From contig NZ_JACJMB010000015.1 in NCBI RefSeq assembly GCF_016902615.1, positions 1-57,810 on the forward strand: a DNA stretch of 57,810 nucleotides, read 5' to 3'. This document shows, piece after piece, positions 8,977-16,583 of this stretch. The stretch is from Collinsella tanakaei (GTDB lineage Bacteria; Actinomycetota; Coriobacteriia; Coriobacteriales; Coriobacteriaceae). Position 1 is the stretch's first letter, and the number at the start of each line of letters is the position of its first letter. The position numbers and the translations under genes are program-made. The notes beneath the pieces were generated by a model. It was given only the letters and a program-made list of their open reading frames with translations. It was not told the origin of the DNA and did not search any database.

Positions 8977-9014
8977 CGAAGGCGCCCTCCCCGCAACCGG
9001 GGAGGGCGCCTTCG
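8977..9014. terminator. Strong hairpin downstream of the degenerate copy
   Basis: A perfect 17-bp stem (8977-8993 with 8998-9014) with a 4-base loop, 8 bases after the stop of the degenerate copy. The following bases are only weakly T-rich (TTCC), so termination efficiency on the plus strand is uncertain. Confidence 0.6.
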
Positions 9015-9102
9015 TTCCGGAGCCTTATGCGCGACAGCTTGCTTGTGGTCAAAGGCCAGGGGCCCCACGCGTCCGGGCACCCGTGGCCAGCTGACGGGAA
9101 AA

Positions 9103-9130
9103 CCCCTGGGCAGGATAACCTGCCCAGGGG
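9103..9130 (-). terminator. Intrinsic terminator of the SLH surface-protein gene
   Basis: A perfect 12-bp stem (9103-9114 with 9119-9130), ATAA loop, followed on the minus strand by TTTT. It lies 44 bases past the stop at 9174. Confidence 0.85.
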
Positions 9131-9173
9131 AATAAGCTATCCCGATTCAGAGAAACGGAATTCAAGCGTCAGC

Positions 9174-11681
9174 CTACGGACGAGGAATGAGGTCCTCGGA
9201 ACCCTCGAGGGGCTTGGGCTGCAGGCGGACGGCCATCGTGGCGACCTCAGCGCGGTTGATCGGGTCGGAGGCGCGCAGCGGGCTGTCCTGGCCCATGATG
9301 CCGGCCTCAGCGGCCCAAGCGACGTACTCCTCGGCCCAGGGGGCGACGGTGTCGGCGTCATCGTACTTCGCGAGCACCTCGTCGGCGTCGACCTCGACGT
9401 CCTTGCCGGTCTTCTCGGCGTAAACGCAGAGCATCTTGGCGAGCTCCTGGCGGGAGATGTTGTCCTCCGGGCGGAAGTTGTTCGTGCCGGCGTCACCGCT
9501 GGTGATGCCGACGGCCTTGGCCCAGGCGATGGCCTTGGCGTAGTACATCGAGGAGTCGACGTCGTCGAAGCCGGTGACGTAGCCGTCGGTCTCGCTCTTG
9601 TAGTCCTCGAGCCAGGACGGGGAGGGCTGGCCGGCCATCTTGTACAGCGTCACGACGACGTCGCCGCGCTTGATGTTGTCGAGCGGGCCGAAGAACGTGG
9701 TGCCGTTGTAGCCGTTCATGTAGCCGAGCGCGTCAGCCTTGTAGATGTTCTCGGCGGCCCAATAGGTGGTCGGGACGTCGGAGAAGACCTTGGCGTCGTC
9801 GACCTTGAGGGTGTTCTCGGCCTCCTCGCCCAGGAAGACGTAGTTCTTCACGCCAGCGGCGATCTTGATGGAGGCCTTGTAGACGCCCTGCTCGACGATC
9901 TCGTCGGTGTCGACGGCCTTGCTCTCGCCCTCAGCGGTGAAGTAGAAGTGATCGAGCTCGATGGTGCCCTCAGGCAGACGAACCTCGTTGCCGTCCTTGT
10001 CGAGGACGTAGAAGTAGTAGCTCGCGGCCTCGCCGGTGTAGGGGATGAACGCCTCGTTGCCGAAGGCCTTCTCGGCGTCGGAGCCGATGTAGACCTTGGT
10101 GAGCGCGATCGGCTTCACGACGACGGTGAGCTCGCAGTCGCCGGTCAGGTTGTACAGATCGCTGGAGATGATGACGTGGTAGACGCCGGCATCGACGATG
10201 CTGTCAACAGTCTGGCCAAGGGAGTTCTTAACCGTGACGGTGTAGTCCTCACCAGCGGTCAGATTCTCGCCCTCGTGCTCGACGACAGTGCCGATGCGAT
10301 CGAGCACGTTCTCGCCGTCGTAGGTGACGGGTTCGACGTGGTCGACAACGGTGCCGTCAAGGGTAAAGTAGGCGTTGGCGTCAGCATTGATGTCGCCGTT
10401 GCGGGTCTTCACAGTCATGGAGACGGTGTCGCTGCCGTACTTGAACTGATTGGCCTTGGCGTCGACGCGCACGGTGACGGTGTAGTCGCCGGGGACGTCG
10501 TTGACCGTGTTGGCGTCGACAACCTCGCCGGCGGCATTGGTGATCACGATGCTGAGATCGCCAAAGAGAGCGGTGATCTTGTCAACATCAAAGTAGGTGC
10601 CGACCTTCTTGAGGTTCACATTCACGGTCTGGCCATCAAGGGCGACGCCGTCATACTTAATGTCGGCATCCTTGATCAGGATGTCAACGATGCTGAAGGT
10701 GGCCTCCTTGGAGCCCGTGAGGTTCGGGTTCTTGAGGGAGTTGGCGGCAACCTTAACCGTGTAGACGGTCTTGTTCTTGATGACGTGGTCACCGTTCTCG
10801 GCGCTCACGAACGTGATGTCGACATCGTCGGTCGTGTTCACGTCCATGCCGTCGATGGTGGCGTCGGTCGGCAGCCAATCGTTAACGGGGACAGTCGTGA
10901 CGTCAGTCACGGAGACCTCGGCGTTGGTGATGTCGAGCTTGTTCACCGTGAAGGGCAGCTGCACCTCAGAGCCGGCATAGTCACCGGTGCCGGTCAGAAC
11001 GGCAACATAGTCGCCTGCATCGATAGGAATGTTGCTCCCATCCGCGCTGACGAGGGGGCTATCGGAGCCGGCCTTGTAGAACACGACGTTTACATCGGTC
11101 GGCTGCAGAATCTTACCGTCGATGTAGAAGTTAACAAGCTGGGGCTCGCCGTTGTAGGTGAAGGTGGAGTTGCTCACGTCACCAGTCGCCGAGTTAAAGA
11201 GCTGAACGCCCTCGAGCGACTTGGCAACAATCTTGAACTCAACCTCGAGCACACCGCCGCGATACTCGCTGGTAGCGGGAGCGCTAATCTCCATCTTGTA
11301 GGTGCCGATGCCCCAATTGTAGCGGTTGGGGTTAGTGATCTGACGGCCAGCGGAGGTGAAGTACTTCACGTTGCGCTGGCTGACGCGAACCGCCTTGCCG
11401 TTCTTCGGGGTGACCTCGAGAACCATAGGATACTCGCTACCGGAGCCAGCCTCGAACTCGATGTTGCTCGGATCGCTGATGATATAGCCCTGGTTGTCGT
11501 GAGCGTAGGTGATGGTGCCGTTGGCCCAGGCCTCCTGCTCGGACACGCTCTGGGTGCTGATGCCCTCGTCGGTGGCCATGGCGGCCACGGGCGCCACGCC
11601 GAGGCTCAGGGCGCCCACGAGGGACGCGGTGACGACGGCTGCCACCTTCTTAGTGTGCTTCCTGTTGACGCAAGCTGTCAT
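9174..11681 (-). CDS. Large S-layer-type surface protein with three SLH domains
   Basis: An 835-residue secreted protein. The signal peptide MTACVNRKHTKKVAAVVTAS leads to a cleavage site near VAAMA. The middle (about 40-640) is a string of beta-rich, Ig-like modules separated by short linkers (repeating patterns such as GDYTVTVRVDA, AGVYHVIISSD, QGVYKASIKIA) with no enzyme motif. The C-terminus holds three SLH domains (about 650-830; FSDVPTTYWAAENI, FDDVDSSMYYAKAI, VAPWAEEYVAWAA). The ATG follows GGAAGGAGA at ideal spacing. It is likely an abundant surface-layer or adhesive protein. Its 5' end forms a 73-bp inverted repeat with the degenerate copy 2.5 kb away, next to a recombinase gene. Confidence 0.88.
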   Translation of the reverse strand: MTACVNRKHTKKVAAVVTASLVGALSLGVAPVAAMATDEGISTQSVSEQEAWANGTITYAHDNQGYIISDPSNIEFEAGSGSEYPMVLEVTPKNGKAVRVSQRNVKYFTSAGRQITNPNRYNWGIGTYKMEISAPATSEYRGGVLEVEFKIVAKSLEGVQLFNSATGDVSNSTFTYNGEPQLVNFYIDGKILQPTDVNVVFYKAGSDSPLVSADGSNIPIDAGDYVAVLTGTGDYAGSEVQLPFTVNKLDITNAEVSVTDVTTVPVNDWLPTDATIDGMDVNTTDDVDITFVSAENGDHVIKNKTVYTVKVAANSLKNPNLTGSKEATFSIVDILIKDADIKYDGVALDGQTVNVNLKKVGTYFDVDKITALFGDLSIVITNAAGEVVDANTVNDVPGDYTVTVRVDAKANQFKYGSDTVSMTVKTRNGDINADANAYFTLDGTVVDHVEPVTYDGENVLDRIGTVVEHEGENLTAGEDYTVTVKNSLGQTVDSIVDAGVYHVIISSDLYNLTGDCELTVVVKPIALTKVYIGSDAEKAFGNEAFIPYTGEAASYYFYVLDKDGNEVRLPEGTIELDHFYFTAEGESKAVDTDEIVEQGVYKASIKIAAGVKNYVFLGEEAENTLKVDDAKVFSDVPTTYWAAENIYKADALGYMNGYNGTTFFGPLDNIKRGDVVVTLYKMAGQPSPSWLEDYKSETDGYVTGFDDVDSSMYYAKAIAWAKAVGITSGDAGTNNFRPEDNISRQELAKMLCVYAEKTGKDVEVDADEVLAKYDDADTVAPWAEEYVAWAAEAGIMGQDSPLRASDPINRAEVATMAVRLQPKPLEGSEDLIPRP

Positions 11682-11719
11682 ACGTCTTTCTCCTTCCGTG
11701 AGGAACAGATAATCTCCAG
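11647..11719 (-). repeat. Right arm of 73-bp perfect inverted repeat
   Basis: Reverse-complement match, base for base, to 8440-8512. The outer edge at 11719 falls near the predicted transcription start of the intact surface gene, so its promoter lies just outside the repeat while leader, ribosome site and first codons lie inside. Confidence 0.95.
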
Positions 11720-11725
11720 ATATAG

Positions 11726-11754
11726 AGTCTAGTCTACTTGCGCGCCTTTTCCAA
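11726..11754 (-). promoter_or_regulatory. Predicted promoter of the SLH surface-protein gene
   Basis: On the minus strand TTGGAA (11749-11754) and TAGACT (11726-11731) are separated by 17 bases, a good sigma-70-type pair. Initiation would fall near 11719, giving a 38-base leader. Confidence 0.6.
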
Positions 11755-12049
11755 GTCTATGACTTCGAATCGACACGAAAGTAGCCTAAGCTCTACCGGT
11801 GGAACTCAGTCTAGCACCGATTTATTCTTTGTCCACCTTTTTTCAGGCGAGTTTTCCTGTTTTCCGCCTCACATTGACACTGATTTCCTGCCGTTTTATT
11901 CAAATACGTCCTCTGACCCCGCATTTAGTGCCCTTTTCTCTTTCCTATACCCAATATATGCAGGTTATTCGATTGGCAATACTACGCATCAGAACGTCTT
12001 TGCATTTCCCTTTTGTTTCGGGGTTCTCCGCAATTTGAACACCTCTACC
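11755..12049. other. AT-rich intergenic stretch
   Basis: Markedly AT-richer than the neighbours. It holds upstream sequence of the surface-gene promoter and the region just past the recombinase stop. No gene, hairpin or clear recombination site was seen. Confidence 0.4.
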
Positions 12050-13096
12050 TCACGATTTGCTGATAACGTCGCGCGGATTATGTTCCTCCATGACCTGTTT
12101 CAGGCTCGCGAACGAAACGTACGTATACCGCTCCGTCGTCTTCACTGAGCTGTGTCCGACCAGCTGTTGGATATACCTAATACTAACCCCCTGCTCTAAC
12201 AGGGTCGTAGCAAAGGTATGACGAAACATATGCGGAGTAATGTGGTTCTCCACCCCCACCTCGCTTGTACGCTTACGGATAATCTTTCGAACCGCCTGAT
12301 CGGTCAGGCGGTGTTTGCTCCTACTTAAGAAGAGCGCATCGGTGCTCGGCTGAGACCAGAGGGTTTCGGGCCCTTTGCGCGCAATCATGTACTCCTCCAT
12401 CACCGCGATGGTCTGCTTGGACCCCAGGATGACGACGCGCTCCTTCGATCCCTTGCCGAACACGCGCACCGTCTTCGACTCCAAATCGATGCTCTCTATA
12501 TTGAGTGAGCACAACTCGCTTACGCGAATGCCGGTAGCCGTGAGCATCTCCAGCACTGCCTGGTCGCGCAGGGCGATGGCGTCATGCTACCAGGCCCTCT
12601 TGCGCTTCTTCTTTTCCGTAAACGGAGAGCCCGCCGGCTCGAGAATCCGTCTCAGCTCCGGCAGTGCGATGACCCTCGGCAGCAGCGGCGGCATGCGCAC
12701 GTTGATCTCCAGGTTCTCAAACGGACTGGCCGAGATAAGCCGCTCGCGTTTGAGCCAATTCGCCCATGCCCTCATCGAGGCGAGCTTGCGCCGCACGATG
12801 CTTGCCGCCCATTTGTGGTTGAGGTGCGCCACGTAGCTGCGCATGGACTCGCGGTCGAACTGGAGTCTGCCCTCGTTGAGCCACGCCATAAACTGGATGA
12901 TGTCGCAGCTATACGCCTTGATGGTCTTTTCGTCGAGTCTCCTCTGGTCGTGACAGCGGTCCATATAGAGCCTCAGGTAGCCTTCAAGCATAAGATTCTG
13001 GGAGGCAGCGTCCTGAACGCTCAGAACATGCACGGCCTCAAGGTCCCCGATCGCCCTCATCTCATGAGCGTTCTGTACGGTCGATTCTGCCATCAT
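12050..13096 (-). pseudogene. XerC/XerD-like tyrosine recombinase interrupted by one in-frame amber codon
   Basis: The reading frame runs from ATG at 13096 (GGAGG just upstream) to 12050, about 348 codons, with a single TAG at 12587-12589 (codon 170). Before the stop is the core-binding SAM-like domain (KTIKAYSCDIIQFMAWL, VRRKLASMRAWANWLKRE). After it, in the same frame, is the whole catalytic domain: Arg in TGIRVSEL, HMFRH (His-x-x-Arg), GHSS and the nucleophile Tyr in TTERYTYV. So this is a nonsense change, not a frameshift. A new start at 12556 would give a catalytic fragment alone. It is probably inactive now, but everything except that codon looks intact. It lies 370 bases from the inverted surface-gene pair it might invert. 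Confidence 0.85.
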
Positions 13097-13167
13097 GCCT
13101 CCATTCTCTCACGAGGAACACGTGACGCCCGACAGGACGCTTCGCTCCATCATGCTCCGTGGGGCAC

Positions 13168-13187
13168 TTATATATATAGGGGGGGGG
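13168..13187. repeat. TA repeat plus nine-G tract upstream of the recombinase
   Basis: An alternating TA run of about 10 bases is followed directly by nine G (13179-13187), about 75-90 bases before the recombinase start, where its promoter should be. Tracts of this type can change length by slippage. Confidence 0.6.
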
Positions 13188-13352
13188 ATCGCCGACCTGC
13201 CGCCGAAACACACCAGTTAAATAGGTGAACGGCATGGCAAGGCAATCGCCCTGATGACAGTACGGTCACCGGGACGCGCCGCTTGCTTGTTATGGGTTAG
13301 TTATCCGGAATCTCCGCATGGCCCGCCGGGACATCCGGGGGGCACTTCCAAA

Positions 13353-14108
13353 CTAGAAGTCGAAGGCCTGGGCGATGTCGCAGGAAATGAGGACATCGGC
13401 ATTTCGGTCCTGCGGAGTGGGATCGCGGTTGATGATGACAAGCTTGTCGCCTTGGAAGTACTGCGTGAGACCCGCCGCCGGATACACCACGAGCGAGGTA
13501 CCGCCGATCACGAGCATGTCCGCCTGCGCAATGGCGTTCACCGCACCCATGAGCACGCCCTCGTCGAGCGATTCCTCGTAGAGCACCACGTCCGGCTTGA
13601 TGCGACCCCCGCAGACCGGGCAGATGGGGATGCCGCGCTCATTCTCGTGTCTGCGCGCGCAGATCCACTCGGCGTCGTAGACAGACCCACACTTCTGGCA
13701 GATGTTCCGGTGTACTGAGCCGTGAAGCTCCCAGACGCGCTCGGATCCGGCCATCTGGTGCAGACCGTCGATATTCTGCGTCACGACGGCATCAAGCTTG
13801 CCCGCCTCCTCGAGCTTAGCAAGCTTGACGTGTGCACGGTTTGGTTTGGCGTCCAGCGCGATCATCTTCTTGCGGTAGAAGTCGAAGAACTCCGCGGGGT
13901 GGGTCACGTAGAAGGAATGCGAGAGCATGGTCTCGGGCGGATAGGCGAACTGCTGATGGTAGAGACCATCCACGCTGCGAAAGTCGGGAATGCCACTTGC
14001 CGTGGACACGCCGGCGCCGCCGAAGAAGACCGCATGGCTGTGCTCGGCGAACAACTGCTTGAGCTCAGACGCCGCCTGCGCGGAATCGGTTATGACCAAA
14101 GATGCCAT
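13353..14108 (-). CDS. cobB: NAD-dependent protein deacylase, Sir2 family
   Basis: A 251-residue sirtuin that removes acyl groups from lysines, consuming NAD. Motifs in order: GAGVSTASGIPDFRS (NAD loop), TQNIDGLH, catalytic His in ELHGSVH, two zinc-binding Cys pairs (CQKCGS and CPVCGG), GTSLVVYPAAGL and INRDP. Length and order are standard for bacterial class U/III sirtuins. The ATG at 14108 has AGAGGG five bases upstream; a Met eight codons earlier has no ribosome site. It is transcribed alone, 51 bases from the acidic membrane-protein gene upstream and on the same strand. Confidence 0.93.
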   Translation of the reverse strand: MASLVITDSAQAASELKQLFAEHSHAVFFGGAGVSTASGIPDFRSVDGLYHQQFAYPPETMLSHSFYVTHPAEFFDFYRKKMIALDAKPNRAHVKLAKLEEAGKLDAVVTQNIDGLHQMAGSERVWELHGSVHRNICQKCGSVYDAEWICARRHENERGIPICPVCGGRIKPDVVLYEESLDEGVLMGAVNAIAQADMLVIGGTSLVVYPAAGLTQYFQGDKLVIINRDPTPQDRNADVLISCDIAQAFDF

Positions 14109-14158
14109 GGTACCCTCTTTCATATATCGCACGCGATTACGCGCCCTCGGGCGCGTCC

Positions 14159-15256
14159 CTACCGCGCAGGCCTGAAGTGCCTGCCCGTGAAGGGCGCGTC
14201 GTCCTCGTCATCATCCTCGTCGTCCGCAAGATCGGGCTCGTCAAGATCCTGCAAGGGATCGAGCACCACATCCTCCTCGGCGAATGCACGGCCGGCGCGG
14301 GCCTCGCCCACGAGACGGGAATCGATGCGGAGCATTGCGGTGGCGTCGACATCTGGAACAGGCACGGCAGCCGGCTCGGGCTCCGGACTGTCTTCGAGGG
14401 GCTGGACGGAATCGGACTCGAGAGGCTCCGGTGTATGGGTGGCGTAATTACCCCCGAACAGGGCGTCGCCTTCGTCCCCCTCGTCTTCCAGAGTGCCTTC
14501 GTCCACGGGAGCATCATCCTGGACGAAGACGGCGGGGTCGTCCTCAGCCAAAATCTCGTCCGTCAGCGGAGCAGCTTCGGCGGCGACCTCGTCTGCCTCG
14601 AACGCATCAAAGGTCTCTTCCTCTGCCGGCTCGCTCTCGACGGCCTCCTCCGCAACGGAGAGCTCCGCCTCGGGCGCGGGCTGCATGGCATCTGCCGCCG
14701 GAGCCTCCGGCTGCAGAACGTCCGCCGGTACGGGCACACTGTCCAAGGCGGCAACCAGCTCGTCGGCCGAAGGCCAGTTCAGCTCCACATCACTCAGTGC
14801 GAGACGGCGGTTCGAGACGATGGAGGAGATAGCAAGGCCGCAGCACACGGCCGCGAGCACACCGGTAAACAGGCTGAAGCCGTTGATATAGGCAATGCCG
14901 AAGGCCGCGTCCCGCGCGCCGAAGCAGCCGGTCACCACCTCAACGACCATGAGGACCGCCGTGGCAGCGGCAAGGCCGGTGTAGATCATGGCATGCAGCT
15001 CGGCGCGGGTGGAGGTGGCCCACATGCCCACGAGCGAGAGCGCGAGCACAAGTGCGAACGCGACGCCGCCAAACGCCGCAGCGCGTGCGGTGCCCGCCCA
15101 CTCGGCATCGATGAAGACGGCGCCAAGCACCGCGAAGTTCGCCCCAGCGACCGCCAGGTAGATGAGGCTCAGTATCAGAAACACCACGGACATCGCCTTG
15201 ATGACCGACATGCAGCTATTCGACCAGTGGGTCGTGGGGTGAAGCTCCTCCGCCAT
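14159..15256 (-). CDS. Membrane protein with four TM segments and a long acidic cytoplasmic tail
   Basis: A 365-residue protein of unknown function. Four hydrophobic segments lie in the first 150 residues (starting VIKAMSVVFLILSLIYLAVA). The remaining 210 residues are disordered and strongly acidic, rich in Glu, Asp, Ala and Pro, ending in DDEDDDEDDAPF and a short basic tail. No domain is recognised. The ATG at 15256 follows GAGGAA; earlier Met codons lack good ribosome sites. It stands 50 bases upstream of the Sir2 gene on the same strand, so the two may be co-transcribed. Confidence 0.65.
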   Translation of the reverse strand: MAEELHPTTHWSNSCMSVIKAMSVVFLILSLIYLAVAGANFAVLGAVFIDAEWAGTARAAAFGGVAFALVLALSLVGMWATSTRAELHAMIYTGLAAATAVLMVVEVVTGCFGARDAAFGIAYINGFSLFTGVLAAVCCGLAISSIVSNRRLALSDVELNWPSADELVAALDSVPVPADVLQPEAPAADAMQPAPEAELSVAEEAVESEPAEEETFDAFEADEVAAEAAPLTDEILAEDDPAVFVQDDAPVDEGTLEDEGDEGDALFGGNYATHTPEPLESDSVQPLEDSPEPEPAAVPVPDVDATAMLRIDSRLVGEARAGRAFAEEDVVLDPLQDLDEPDLADDEDDDEDDAPFTGRHFRPAR

Positions 15257-15552
15257 GGGTTCCTCCATAGAGTCGTGACGGCGGCGCGCCGCCACGGAAA
15301 ATGCATTCTCACGAATCTTCATTATACGGCGCTGCGCAGACAAGACTGTGAACGAATGGGCACGTCAACCCATCTTTGGGCCGGCGTGTGCCCCCGCATG
15401 CGCGAAGTGGCGCACCGGGGCGCGAAATGTGAGCGAACGGGCGCGGCGCTGAATCCCTGCGCATCGGGTACGATGGAGCCGAACAGCACCCCCTGCGGGC
15501 ACGCCCACCCGGCTTACGCCCGCATACGGATTCGACCGCACAAGGAGCACCC

Positions 15553-16374
15553 ATGGCCGATATCATCACCCGCCCGTACCGTTTCGCCTCGTGGAACGTA
15601 AACGGCCTGCGCGCCGTCCTCAGGAAGGAACCGAGCTTCACCGAGATCGCCGAGGAGCTGGACGCCGACATCCTCGCGCTGCAGGAGACCAAGCTGCAGG
15701 AGGGCCAGGTGGAGATCGACCTGCCCGGCTACACGCAGACCTGGAGCTACGCCGAGCGCAAGGGCTACTCCGGCACCGCCGTGTTCAGCCGCGAGGAGCC
15801 GCTGTCCGTGCGCCATGCGGATAGCCTGCTGCCCTTTGCCGAGAGCAACGAGCTCGTAGCCGAGGCTGCGCGCGAGGGGCGCGTCTGCGCACTCGAGTTC
15901 GACCGCTTCTGGTTCGTGGACGTCTACACCCCGAACGCGCAAAACGAGCTCGCCCGCCTGGACGTGCGCATGGCGTGGGACGACGCCTACCGCGCGTTCC
16001 TGAAGGGACTGGAGGACGAGGGCGGCAAGCCGGTTGTCACCTGCGGCGACTTCAACGTGGCGCATGAGGAGATCGACCTTAAGAACCCCAAGAGCAACCG
16101 CGGCAACGCGGGCTTCTCCGACGAGGAGCGCGGCAAGTTCACCGAGCTGCTCGACGCCGGCTTCACCGACACGTTCCGCCGCCTGCATCCGGACGAGACG
16201 GGCGCCTACAGCTGGTGGAGCTACCGCTTCAACGCCCGCAAGAACAACGCGGGCTGGCGCATCGACTACTTCCTGGTGAGCGACACCGTGGCCGACCGCG
16301 TGCGCGACGCGGGGATCCGCAGCGACATCTTCGGCTCGGACCACTGCCCGGTCACGCTCGAGATCGAGCTGTAG
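15553..16374 (+). CDS. xthA: Exodeoxyribonuclease III / AP endonuclease
   Basis: A 273-residue class II AP endonuclease of base-excision repair, with 3'-5' exonuclease activity. Visible motifs: ASWNVNGLRA (metal-site Asn), LQETKLQ (Glu ligand), YTPNA, GDFNVAH (catalytic Asp and Asn), WRIDYFL and the terminal SDHCPV (Asp-His). Length matches the ExoIII family (about 250-275). The ATG follows AAGGAG at seven bases. It is transcribed alone, and its own hairpin follows at 16442-16481. Confidence 0.95.
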   Translation: MADIITRPYRFASWNVNGLRAVLRKEPSFTEIAEELDADILALQETKLQEGQVEIDLPGYTQTWSYAERKGYSGTAVFSREEPLSVRHADSLLPFAESNELVAEAAREGRVCALEFDRFWFVDVYTPNAQNELARLDVRMAWDDAYRAFLKGLEDEGGKPVVTCGDFNVAHEEIDLKNPKSNRGNAGFSDEERGKFTELLDAGFTDTFRRLHPDETGAYSWWSYRFNARKNNAGWRIDYFLVSDTVADRVRDAGIRSDIFGSDHCPVTLEIEL

Positions 16375-16441
16375 GACCGCGCGAGGAGGACGCCCCTGGG
16401 CGCCTTCCGATCATCTCTCAGATACGTTCGCCTGAATAAAA

Positions 16442-16487
16442 CGTGCCGGCACATCGGAGAAATCCCAGATGTGCCGGCACGCTTTCT
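16442..16487 (+). terminator. Intrinsic terminator after xthA
   Basis: A perfect 14-bp stem (16442-16455 with 16468-16481), 12-base loop, followed by CTTTCT, 68 bases after the xthA stop. Confidence 0.75.
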
Positions 16488-16504
16488 ATCTGCACAAGCT
16501 ATCA

Positions 16505-16571
16505 CTCAGCTATCTCTCAGACATCTCTCAGATCTGACTCAGATTTGAGAGATGTCTGAGAGATAGCTGAG
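16505..16571. repeat. Long near-perfect inverted repeat between convergent genes
   Basis: A 29-base arm (16505-16533) pairs with 16543-16571 with one mismatch around a 9-base centre. The arms are themselves built of repeats of the type ATCTCTCAGA, which also occur once or twice at 16410-16435. It lies 12 bases past the antiporter stop and may act as its terminator, although no U-run follows on either strand. Confidence 0.7.
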
Positions 16572-16583
16572 AGACGGAAGGCG

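Noticed and set aside
9027-11732. A 901-codon open frame opposite the SLH surface-protein gene
   Set aside because: Low-complexity Val/Asp/Gly/Leu composition from reading the complement of a codon-biased gene; the minus strand has signal peptide, SLH domains, promoter and terminator.
12050-13096. Reading the recombinase TAG as pyrrolysine or another recoded codon
   Set aside because: TAG is used as an ordinary stop by many genes here (for example the SLH protease, nfnB-like gene, menA and the phosphatase), so general recoding is excluded; no local recoding signal was seen.
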